Shown here: in pieces, positions 1 to 7,016 of the stretch
Layout of the letters: each line of letters starts with the position of its first letter
Position numbering within the stretch: the first letter of the stretch is position 1
Source: Desulfobacula sp.
GTDB taxonomy: Bacteria > Desulfobacterota > Desulfobacteria > Desulfobacterales > Desulfobacteraceae
Direction: 5' to 3'
Assembly: GCA_027858355.1 (NCBI GenBank)
Contig: JAQICW010000285.1
Coordinates: 1 to 11,700 of the forward strand
Length of the DNA stretch: 11,700 nt
The notes under the pieces: model-generated
Databases searched by the model: none
Told to the model about the DNA's origin: nothing
Seen by the model: the letters and a program-made list of their open reading frames with translations, nothing else
Program-made: the position numbers and the translations under genes

Positions 1-117
1 ATAACCCCCATGCCCTGACGGGCACAACAAAAAATGAAAGACTTTGACCAAAACACCAAAAGGTTGGACCATTTATAAGGCCTTGGAATTACGACGTTTA
101 AAAAGTCTTTCATATAA

Positions 118-681
118 AATCCTTATTTTACAAAAATTACAGGGTATACGCTTAAAGATATTGCCAATAAGGAAGATTGGTTTAAAAAAGCTTATCCAGA
201 TAAAGATTATCGAAAGAAAACTTTTGAAGCATGGAGCAATGATAGCAATCACCCAGGTCAGGAAAAAATTCATGAATTTAAAATAAAATGTAAAAATGGT
301 CAGTCAAAATATATTGAGTTCAGGTCTACTTTTTTAAAAGATCGAACAATTTCTGTATTAACCGATGTGACCACAAGAAAAGAATCAGAAGAAATACGAC
401 GAGAAAAAGACAGGCTACAAGGTATTCTTGAGTTGTCAGGTGCCGTTTGTCATGAAATGAATCAGCCATTAATGAGTGTTTTAGGGTACTTCGACCTTAT
501 TTTAATGGATATAGCTGGAGAAGAACCTAACTATTCAAGAATCTTGAAAATCCAAACACAGTTAGAACGAATGTCAAATATTACAAGAAAAATGATGGAA
601 ATTTCAAGATACCAAACCAAAAAATATCTTAACGGCAAAATCTTGGATTTAGCCAGAACATCAAAAATTGGAAAAAATTAA
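118..681 (+). pseudogene. PAS-HisKA sensor histidine kinase-like protein, 5' end broken
   Basis: The frame is open from 118 (just after an in-frame TAA at 115-117) to the TAA at 679-681, 187 codons. It opens inside a PAS fold (NPYFTKITGYTLKDI), continues through a PAC-like end (FLKDRTISVLTDVTTRKES) and a short coiled linker, and then has a HisKA dimerisation/phosphoacceptor domain with the H-box AVCHEMNQPL; the His codon is at 451-453. No HATPase_c domain follows. The ending resembles HisKA-only sensor proteins I associate with Desulfobacterales, so the C-terminus may be natural. The N-terminus is not: removing one A from the run near 115-120 would give HINPYFTKITGY, a better PAS match, and no start codon with a ribosome site precedes it. 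I infer a 5'-frameshifted or truncated sensor. It could also be an intact downstream part of a gene that lies partly outside the window. Confidence 0.6.
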
Positions 682-789
682 AAAAGAGAAAGAATGCATA
701 AATCTGTTAAATAAGTATTTTAGGCCAGTAAAAAAATGGTTGGTTTAGGAATAATTTTCATGCCTGAATTTGTAAGGGAGTTATTGAGA

Positions 790-1196
790 ATGCTGATTCA
801 AGATCCGGTAAAATACGGAACCCAGGAAATTCAGTTTTTCCATGTCATTGATAAGGCCTTAAAGCACGCCTATATCACGGTTGATTTTTATGATGGGGTT
901 ATATGCTTAAAAGCCCTCCAATCAACGAAATAAGGGCCAAAGAAGCAGTATATAAGAAAGGCAAATGGAGACTTGATAAACTGAAATTGGTTGAGCGAAT
1001 ACCACCAGGAAAAATAGCCACCGGGTCAAGACTGCTGTACCTTGGAAGGCGCTATTATGTTGATCTCATCAAAAATACCAGCGTAAAAATTGTCACTGTT
1101 CTGTTCAACCATTCCAAGGACTTCTTCAAAGAACTTGGCAAGTTTATACCAGAATGGAAAGCACTGGATGATATGCTATGTGGGATGAAACTATGA
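790..1196 (+). pseudogene. YgjP-like (M48-type) metal-dependent hydrolase, frameshifted and missing its catalytic core
   Basis: An ATG at 790 follows a good ribosome site (AAGGGAG, 774-780). The first frame reads MLIQDPVKYGTQEIQFFHV and ends with YITVDFYDGVICLKA before a stop at 931-933. The family sequence continues in the -1 frame from about 906 (SPPINEIRAKEAVYKKGKW), through the typical GSRLLYLGRRYYVDL, to the TGA at 1194-1196. After TVLFNHSK the protein jumps to DFFKELGKFIPEWK. In YgjP/DUF45 proteins NHSK-DFF-EL lies just after the zinc-binding HELCH motif, near the C-terminus. About 100 residues, including HExxH, are therefore missing, and the join falls on NHSK, which can occur at both places in the family. 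I read this as a dead gene with one frameshift and one internal deletion. The family is often found beside type I restriction genes, but none is seen here. Its stop overlaps the next start. Confidence 0.75.
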
Positions 1197-1648
1197 AAAG
1201 AAAAATGATGATAGATACAATAACCTTTAGACCATATCTTCTTTCTCCCATCAAATTTTTTTTATTTTTTACCTGCTTACTGTCCTTGCTTCTCTATCTC
1301 TGGAGTACTCTTGGAAGTTGGGTATATTTGGCACTCGCTGTAATACCGCTACTGGGGGTAATTTCCTTTGGAAAACCATTGATTTTTTTACAGCATGTTG
1401 TCATAGGAGAAGATAAGACCATCACAATTCGATACTGGTTTGCTAAAGGCTATACCGAAAAAATTTTGACAGCATTGTATGAGATAGTGGTAAAAGATGA
1501 TAAAATAAGAAGCTACAGGTTCAACATTCAGGGTAACCTGTTTCAGGTCTCTCCGTGTGTGTATGAGCGAGGAGAGGAACTGGAAACCATCCTAAAACCA
1601 TTCCTAAAAGAGAAGCAAATCAGTGTTAAACCAGCTCTTTTTGGATAG
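1193..1648 (+). CDS. Small membrane protein with two transmembrane helices and a cytosolic beta-rich tail
   Basis: I chose the ATG at 1193 because it overlaps the TGA of the preceding pseudogene (ATGA) and has GTGGGA about seven bases upstream; an in-frame ATG at 1178 is possible. The 151-aa product has two close hydrophobic helices, about residues 20-37 (IKFFLFFTCLLSLLLYLW) and 43-59 (WVYLALAVIPLLGVISF). A soluble, beta-rich tail of about 90 residues follows. This layout resembles small bacterial PH-domain-like (bPH) membrane proteins, but I cannot assign a family from sequence alone. It is the only apparently intact gene in the left 4.1 kb. Its position after the YgjP remnant suggests it was translationally coupled to it. 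The last 45 bases overlap the end of the convergent nuclease remnant, which suggests a rearrangement point near 1604-1650. Confidence 0.55.
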   Translation: MKRKMMIDTITFRPYLLSPIKFFLFFTCLLSLLLYLWSTLGSWVYLALAVIPLLGVISFGKPLIFLQHVVIGEDKTITIRYWFAKGYTEKILTALYEIVVKDDKIRSYRFNIQGNLFQVSPCVYERGEELETILKPFLKEKQISVKPALFG

Positions 1649-2032
1649 GCAGTATTCCAAAAAGTCCTTTATCGCTGTACCGCTCTTATCCCTGATTCCC
1701 TGAATGGCAACAATATCAAACTGGGAAATAATACTGGAGAGAACCTCCATCACTTCTGGCTTGGATGCTTTGGACCGGCCAAATACTTGGATATTGAAAC
1801 TGGCAATTTTTATTGTGTTATCTGACGCAGTTGGCTCTTCACAAACACTGCAATCTTTTGTTTTACACTTGTCTGATAATGTGGTTCCATCAACGCATCT
1901 CGTGACAGCATCAATGCAAACAATACCGCCATGACCGTAGCAACAACCACGGCAGTCAGCAGAAGAGTTGGAGGTTGTCAGAATGATGAATAGGGAAATG
2001 ATGAGGGCTCGTTTAAGTAAAGACCTGTGCAT
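1604..2032 (-). pseudogene. Secreted endonuclease/exonuclease/phosphatase-family protein, truncated, catalytic Glu lost
   Basis: Translation from the ATG at 2032-2030 begins MHRSLLKRALIISLF, a Sec-type signal peptide (basic n-region, hydrophobic core, cut near SSA-DC). A cysteine-rich segment follows (CRGCCYGHGGIVC, then CVDGTTLSDKC and CKTKDCSVC), and then the start of a DNase I-like domain: IKIASFNIQVFGRSKASKP and FDIVAIQGIRDKSGTAI. In this superfamily the position after Gln is the metal-binding Glu (QE-RD); here the codon is GGA, giving Gly. The frame ends about 20 residues later with an unrelated-looking tail, so at least half of the nuclease domain, with its catalytic His and Asp residues, is absent. 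The start overlaps the TGA of the upstream chimera by one base (TGATG), so the two were probably one transcript. I infer a dead secreted nuclease. Confidence 0.75.
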
Positions 2033-4080
2033 CAAGCATCCATCCCTGCTTCTGTGGCTTGCTCTATTTCAAGAACCTTTTTATCATCCTCTGCTATTTT
2101 TCCGGTTAACAATGGGGACTTCTTGTCATGCAAGTGATAATTAAATCTCGCCTGCTTATGGTCTTTGGTGGCATAACAATACAGGCATCCGTTTTTACAG
2201 GTATTGTCAGTGCCAATATCAATACTTTCCACGCAACCACTGGCTTTTCGTTGTGATGGGTCCTTGCTGATGGATAATTTTTCACTGATGAGGGTTCCAA
2301 TAATTTTGTCATCGATACACTTTGCCGGGGAGATGCCGAATTCTTTCAAATCAATTTTTTCTGCGCAAGTCTCAATTTTCATTCCATGTTTTTCAGCAAT
2401 GGGCTGGAACTCTTTCGCTATCTCACGCATCAGTTCTTTCGTAATCTTTTCAAGTTTCAATTGCTCTTTGATTTCGGCTGACAATAACCTGTGTCAATAA
2501 AACTGATGACGCATTTATCCGTATATCCCTGGAGGCTTTCCGCCAATTTTAAAAATTCTGTCTTGTGAAAGTCAATGTCAATTTTATCAGTCAGGAGAAT
2601 AGGGTCATAACGGCAGATGACCTTCTCTTTGCCGATTTTTTTGGATAACTGGATGAAGGTTTGAATGAGTTCATCCTTTGATGGAAGGACAGCACCCTCA
2701 ATATCTTGCCCATAGGGGGTCAGTGTGAAATGGAAATAAAAATGATATCCTTCAACGGCTTCTTCCCCAGCATAGAATGTCCTGACAATATACTGTCCAG
2801 CCTCCATCAGGGCTTGCTCGTAATTTTTGGAAAAAATACTGGCTAATTTTGCATATGCTTTTTCAACCAGTGGGTCTGGGATAGTTTCAATGTCTAATTT
2901 AACCGGTTCTGCTTCTGTCATCAAAACGCCTTCTTTTGATTCTTCTTTGGGTTTTAACATATCAGCATAGTTTAATTGACAAGCGCAACTGCACTCGGAA
3001 GCGTTAAGCCCTGTTTCCTCCCATACTTCAGCACTTTCTTTGCATAGGGCAATCTTGCAATCCGAATATTTCCTGATTTCATCGATAACATATCTAAAAA
3101 TTTCAATTCTTTTTTCTTCTGGAAAACTATATTTTCCAATTTGGGGCATCTTTTTTCCAGGAAGTATTTTGGGCTCAAACATTGGTTCCATCAGATTAAG
3201 AAGCATGTCAGGAAGTTCTGACCCTGTGTTAAAAAGGTGTTCTCTGTTAACGTAAAATTCTTTTTCAAATCTTAATGTACCGATAGTAATCCTTTCGGGA
3301 ACAACTTTATCAAAGATTTGTTGAATGGTTTCGGCATAAGCACCCTGCCAGCCTTCGAATGGTACGATGGGGTCCAGTCTCACTCTAATCGGATAACCAG
3401 CGTTTTGAACTTTTTCAGAGGCAGACAATCTTTTTTTAAATGTTGGCGCACCAATCTCATACTTTCGAGAAACCTTATCATTATTCATGCTCCAAGCAAT
3501 GACCGTATGCCCATTATGCTTCAAATCTAAAATTCCATCTACATTATCGCTTTTTGTGAGCATAAAAAGATGGCCTTTATCAGAAGCACCAAACCACGGG
3601 ATGAATTCTTTACCGGCACCTGTAAGATGCTCCATTGCCAGAGAATCTGCAAGTTCACCGCTATTGAATATAACGGGCTGTTTAGCTCCAGTAAGCCTCT
3701 TTTTCAATTGTTTTTTAATAAGGTCATATTGTGTTTTAACAGTAATGTAGGGGAACATTGTTCGGTAGGTATGTTTCAAATAACACCAGTCCCAGCTTCA
3801 ACCTATCGAAATGGGGACAAAGCAACCTGCCATCGTCCATATCAAATTTATCAACTGCTATTGTTGCGGGAGAAATATATACGACCTTTTTGCCAGCAAT
3901 GATTTTGTCCAGCATTTTTTCCCCACAGGAGTGCAATACCTTTGAATTTTCGACGATATTAGTGTTGCGTCCATTATCAACGTATGTGATTGGCACACCT
4001 TCGCACTGACTGATGAAGTACTGCGTTGCTGGATCATCTTCGACTTCTTTATTAACGATAATTTCTTTTGGTTTCCACAT
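2032..4080 (-). pseudogene. Radical SAM chimera: spore photoproduct lyase family joined to DUF1848, two frame breaks
   Basis: An ATG at 4080 has GGGGA seven bases upstream. Frame 1 (4080-about 3795) is the N-terminal part of an SPL-family protein: KEIIVNKEVEDDPATQYFIS, then MLDKIIAGKKVVYISPATIA and LLCPHFDRLKL. The frame then breaks and resumes as WDWCYLKHTYRTMFPYITV. SPL relatives carry a CxxxCxxC cluster between these blocks; only the last Cys remains here, so a short deletion removed the iron-sulfur site. The second frame keeps SPL blocks (PVIFNSGELADSLAMEHLTG, GYPIRVRLDPIVPFEGW), then an unrecognised helical piece (SKNYEQALMEAGQYIVRTFY), and at about 2750 it enters the middle of DUF1848 (FYFHFTLTPYG, ICRYDPILLTD, KCVISFIDTG). 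The start of DUF1848 (SRRTDIPAFY-type) is absent. It breaks again near 2475-2490 and ends with the DUF1848 C-terminus (CAEKIDL, CIDDKIIG, GCVESIDIG, CKNGCLYCYA). I infer several separate deletions fused two or three former genes. SPL repairs UV thymine lesions in spores; the role of DUF1848 is unknown. Confidence 0.8.
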
Positions 4081-4590
4081 ATCATCATCCCCTGCAATTA
4101 GAATTCGATTAATAGGGCACTTGTGAAATCAGGACTGCTTTTTTGATGTTGAAAACCAGATTAAACCAAAAAAAAGGATACTGTAAGGAAAGATACCATC
4201 CACGTCATGGAATTTTTGAGAGGATTTACCGGCCTTTAATAAGGGATAAAAAACTTTGGGCAATGAAAAATATAAAGACAATACTTTACAAGCTATCCGT
4301 CCATGTACATTACATGGTAAAGCCTGCCCTTAAAGGCGATAGACCTTGTTTGTAATAGGATTGTGACAAGTTCACTTATACGGGAAGGACAAGGGTAGGG
4401 GTGGGTGGCGCTCACACTCACAGTGGTTTTTTATTTTGAGGTTTTCCACAATTTTTAATTTTTGAAATTTGCGTAAAAATGACATGGAAAAAGTGTCAAA
4501 ACTTTGTAGCTAAAAAACAGCTGTAATTTTTTTTGGCACTATTTGGGACAGGGTTTTGTATAGTTAACTTACTGAAATTATAGGGATAAC
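4081..4590. other. Intergenic region, no convincing gene
   Basis: About 510 bases lie between the radical SAM pseudogene start and selC. One plus-strand reading frame (about 4143-4355, 70 codons) includes YCKERYHPRHGIFERIYRPL. It has no ribosome site and no family I recognise. The stretch from 4366 to 4590 is low-complexity AT-rich sequence with a G-rich patch (about 4382-4408). No clear terminator is seen downstream of selC; only a weak 4-bp AGCT stem with a nearby T run at about 4509-4538. Confidence 0.4.
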
Positions 4591-4688
4591 TGGCGGAAGT
4601 GCATGGGAATCGAACCCACCCGGGACGGTATTAACGCCCCACATCGGATTTGAAGTCCGAGGGCCCCACCAGTGAGCCGCGCACCTCC
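4591..4688 (-). tRNA. selC: tRNA-Sec (anticodon TCA)
   Basis: On the minus strand the gene starts GGAGGTGC and ends GCACTTCC-G-CCA, giving an 8-bp acceptor stem with one G-U pair, a discriminator G and an encoded CCA (4593-4591). The anticodon arm TCGGA-CTTCAAA-TCCGA carries TCA (4653-4651), which reads UGA. A long variable arm (GGGGCG-TTAATA-CGTCCC) and a T-arm (TGGG-TTCGATT-CCCA) follow. The 98-nt length, long acceptor, UCA anticodon and CTTCAAA loop match bacterial selenocysteine tRNA. It is charged with serine, converted to Sec-tRNA by SelA and delivered by SelB at UGA codons with a SECIS element. No selA, selB or selD is in the window. selC is a well-known integration site for mobile islands; its 3' end faces the decayed left region. 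Confidence 0.97.
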
Positions 4689-4707
4689 GCATTGAATTAA
4701 GGAAGAA

Positions 4708-4737
4708 ATAATACACCTGAAGACCCTTGTTTGTCAA
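4708..4737 (-). promoter_or_regulatory. Sigma70-type promoter of selC
   Basis: Reading the minus strand, a perfect -35 TTGACA (4737-4732) is followed after 18 bases by TATTAT (4713-4708). The -10 lies about 20 bases before the tRNA 5' end, a normal leader for a tRNA gene. The intact promoter argues that selC is expressed despite the decayed neighbourhood. Confidence 0.8.
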
Positions 4738-4739
4738 CC

Positions 4740-5380
4740 TGTTTTCAGTTTTCCATTTCAAAATACAAAGAAAAACGGGGGATATTTTGCAACTTATTTT
4801 CTTCGTTTTTATAAGGCCCCGGGACTCCCCCGGGTCAGCGAACGGATTTGGGTTGTATAGAGTCTTTCCCGACTGATAAAAAAATATGGAAACGACTTAT
4901 CATAGGGCGTATTCAGAGATATATGCTCATGGAACAGCATTGATAATAGGGTGCTATTTTGGCAAAGAAAATACGGATTTTCCGAATTTGTATTGGCTTA
5001 AATTTATAACATCAAAAATTTGTGAAGAGAAGAGATGGAGACTTAAGCCCTGTTCACGTACTTCTCCATCCATATCCCAGAATAAATTCTTTACGGAAGG
5101 ACCGACATGTCACTCGGACTTTTTATTTTTTGTATCAATAACTGGCTATGATTATTTTGGGATCGATCCCGGAGTTTAACTGATTGCAGGAAAGTTTATT
5201 TTTTAATAAAGCTTGGGCTTTGGTTGCCCGTTGTCCCATAGCCTCATTGTGTCTGGTTGTGATGTAGAAAACCCAAAATTAATAATAATAGTCCACCCTT
5301 TTTAAATTCATAGTTGGGGACCAAAAGTACACAGGTAAAGATTTTTAAATTCTTAAGATGTAAAAAAACAGAGAATTATT
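4740..5380. other. Intergenic region without a supportable gene
   Basis: About 640 bases separate selC from the end of the three-gene operon. There is a plus-strand frame of 97 codons (4886-5179) that lacks a ribosome site, has an irregular composition and matches nothing I know; I do not call it. A small GC-rich dyad, CCCGGG-ACTCC-CCCGGG (4818-4834), stands out in the AT-rich background and could be part of a decayed element end or a hairpin. The 5180-5380 part is featureless AT-rich sequence. No terminator for the operon that ends at 5381 is evident. Confidence 0.4.
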
Positions 5381-6514
5381 TCAAACCTTAATTGCTGGAT
5401 ACAAATGGTTTACCTCTATATTTGAAGATTTAGAGAATCTCACTTGGATATGACCAATGTCACCAGATAAAATATGTCTGTCTTTTATAATCCCTTTACA
5501 CATTTTTTCAACAGTTCTATCTCTTTTAACCTTAGGTCCTTTGGGGATTTTTGTGCAAAACAAGTTTGGAGAATAGCTTTTAATTCGCTCAATATCGGTT
5601 TCTTTGGGTATCGAACCTCGTCCTCCTAATTTTGATGTTAGCATACATATTGGAGAATCAGATATCATTTTATGCCATACTTCATCAGAGTGACCATTAA
5701 TAGAGCCGTGATGAGGGATCTTAAATATGTTTGCCTGTCCCTGAGGGCACTGTTTTGAGTCGACAATTGCGCTCCAGCCACTCAAAGGGTCCATGGTTTC
5801 CTCTAAATCAGCACCTAACAATAGATATGTGTCGTTAATTTGTATCCACAAGACAATAGAGTTATCATTTTGCTTGGGAATAGGTACAACGGTTCTTATG
5901 TCTTTCACTTTAGGTATCATTGAGGCAAATTGTTCGATTGCATTATGGTAGGATTTATTGGATGGAGATAGTGATCTGATACAAATATTAAAGTTTTGAG
6001 AATGGCTTTCATATAGCAAAGTGTTATTTAAAATCGGGGAAAGGTATTCATATTTATAATTACCATTTGCTTCACAATTTTTTTTAAGAGTAACAACTAT
6101 AGATTCAAATTCTTTTGTAGCAGAAGTTTTTCGATCAACGATCGATGTTATATCAGCACCAGAATACGCAGAAAGAAAACTTAAGAATTCATCTTTTAGG
6201 AGTGCTGCCGGATAGCAAATTCTTGCTTCTGAACATTCAGAAACAATTTGAGATGCTCCTCTGATATGATCTGAGTGCCAATGAGAAATTACTACAATTT
6301 CTACCGATTTTGCTACATCAATACCTAAACTTTTTAAATATTTTAATGCGATGGGTTGTTTAGTCTCTGGGTGTAGACATGAGTCAACAATTAACCATTT
6401 GTCGTCTCCAATATGACATACAATGCATTCACCTATGCCGGGCCCAAAAAGTGATATCTCAAATTGATCAGATTTTGGTTTAGATGAGTTAATCTCTGTT
6501 GAAGAATGAAGCAA
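5381..6514 (-). CDS. ComEC-like metallo-beta-lactamase-fold hydrolase
   Basis: The MBL fold starts about residue 22 (LFGPGIGECIVCHIGDDKWL). It carries the metal-binding HWHSDH (residues 78-83, HxHxDH), a later Asp in YLLLGADLE (D236) and the terminal His motif KIPHHGS (268-269). This set matches ComEC-type and related stand-alone MBL hydrolases, which act on nucleic acids or other phosphodiesters. There is no signal peptide or membrane segment, so it should be cytosolic. The frame is open far upstream into the preceding gene. I prefer the TTG at 6514 because GGGGA sits about seven bases upstream and it keeps the conserved N-terminus, giving 377 aa and a 26-base overlap with the upstream gene; a later ATT is the only other near candidate. 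It is the last gene of a three-gene operon, probably the catalytic member. The substrate is unknown. Confidence 0.85.
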   Translation of the reverse strand: MLHSSTEINSSKPKSDQFEISLFGPGIGECIVCHIGDDKWLIVDSCLHPETKQPIALKYLKSLGIDVAKSVEIVVISHWHSDHIRGASQIVSECSEARICYPAALLKDEFLSFLSAYSGADITSIVDRKTSATKEFESIVVTLKKNCEANGNYKYEYLSPILNNTLLYESHSQNFNICIRSLSPSNKSYHNAIEQFASMIPKVKDIRTVVPIPKQNDNSIVLWIQINDTYLLLGADLEETMDPLSGWSAIVDSKQCPQGQANIFKIPHHGSINGHSDEVWHKMISDSPICMLTSKLGGRGSIPKETDIERIKSYSPNLFCTKIPKGPKVKRDRTVEKMCKGIIKDRHILSGDIGHIQVRFSKSSNIEVNHLYPAIKV

Positions 6515-7016
6515 GCTCTGTCCCCGTTTTAATAGCTTTTTCAACCTCTTTTTTAGTCCAGGTGGGTAGACGGCGAAACCTGATTTTAGATTCTTTGCTT
6601 CTTCCACGGCCCGGGATATCAGCGTATCGGATAGACCAATAAAAAACTGATCCAAGTTTAACAAGTGGTAAATCGCTTGGGGATATTTCTTCTATATCCA
6701 AAGTAACAATTTCATCCGGTAGCTGTGGGTTAGTTTTGTCTGAAATTCTTGCCGAAAAAGTATTCTCATCAATTTCTGTGATCCGACCTTCCCACAATTG
6801 AAGCAGCTGAAATCTACCCACTAATGGTTTTAAGTAGTGAGGGGCAAGTTGCGGTGTTTGAATTGGTTCACCATTTTTGAAGTCAGTGTTTTTAGTTTTG
6901 GTGTTCACATTCGTATCAGAATCGCTTTCATATTCTAAATTAAAGCTATCAGGTATTTGGAAGTCGAATCCTGATACAGTGTTTTTAGGGTCATATATTT
7001 TAGGAGCAGTATTCAT
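6489..7016 (-). CDS. Hypothetical protein, disordered N-terminus plus small beta-rich domain (operon gene 2)
   Basis: The 175-aa product starts at an ATG (7016-7014) that overlaps the TGA of the preceding gene by ATGA, so translation is coupled. Residues 1-60 are hydrophilic and rich in Asp, Asn, Thr and Lys, probably disordered. Residues 65-150 look like a compact beta barrel: LLQLWEGRITEIDENTFSAR, then DEIVTLDIEEISPSDLPLVK and GSVFYWSIRYADIPGRGRSK. A short C-terminal helix (WTKKEVEKAIKTGTELASFF) follows. I do not recognise a named family. The pattern of a Trp-Glu-Gly strand, a Leu-Val-x-x-Gly turn and a Phe-Tyr-Trp-Ser strand suggests a conserved fold rather than random sequence. With its neighbours it probably forms a complex or a regulator/effector set. 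Its 3' end overlaps the start of the MBL gene. Confidence 0.8.
   Translation of the reverse strand: MNTAPKIYDPKNTVSGFDFQIPDSFNLEYESDSDTNVNTKTKNTDFKNGEPIQTPQLAPHYLKPLVGRFQLLQLWEGRITEIDENTFSARISDKTNPQLPDEIVTLDIEEISPSDLPLVKLGSVFYWSIRYADIPGRGRSKESKIRFRRLPTWTKKEVEKAIKTGTELASFFNRD

Noticed and set aside
44..286. Plus-strand open frame of 80 codons at the left edge
   Set aside because: It lies in the +2 frame across the PAS coding frame, is rich in Lys/Ile/Leu from AT bias, and the family-like protein sequence is in the other frame.
904..918. Programmed -1 frameshift (TTAAAAG) in the YgjP-like gene
   Set aside because: The heptamer is not a canonical slippery site, no stimulatory hairpin is evident, and the product would lack HExxH anyway, so mutation is the simpler explanation.
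4143..4355. Plus-strand open frame of 70 codons with RYHPRHGIFERIYRPL
   Set aside because: Some protein-like texture, but no ribosome site, no known family and no support from flanking sequence.
4581..4590. TAGGGATAAC next to selC, the first half of an I-SceI-type homing endonuclease site
   Set aside because: Only 10 of 18 bases agree, the second half is the tRNA 3' end, and no homing endonuclease or intron is near.
4886..5179. Plus-strand open frame of 97 codons right of selC
   Set aside because: No ribosome site, no recognisable family, irregular composition and no neighbour context.
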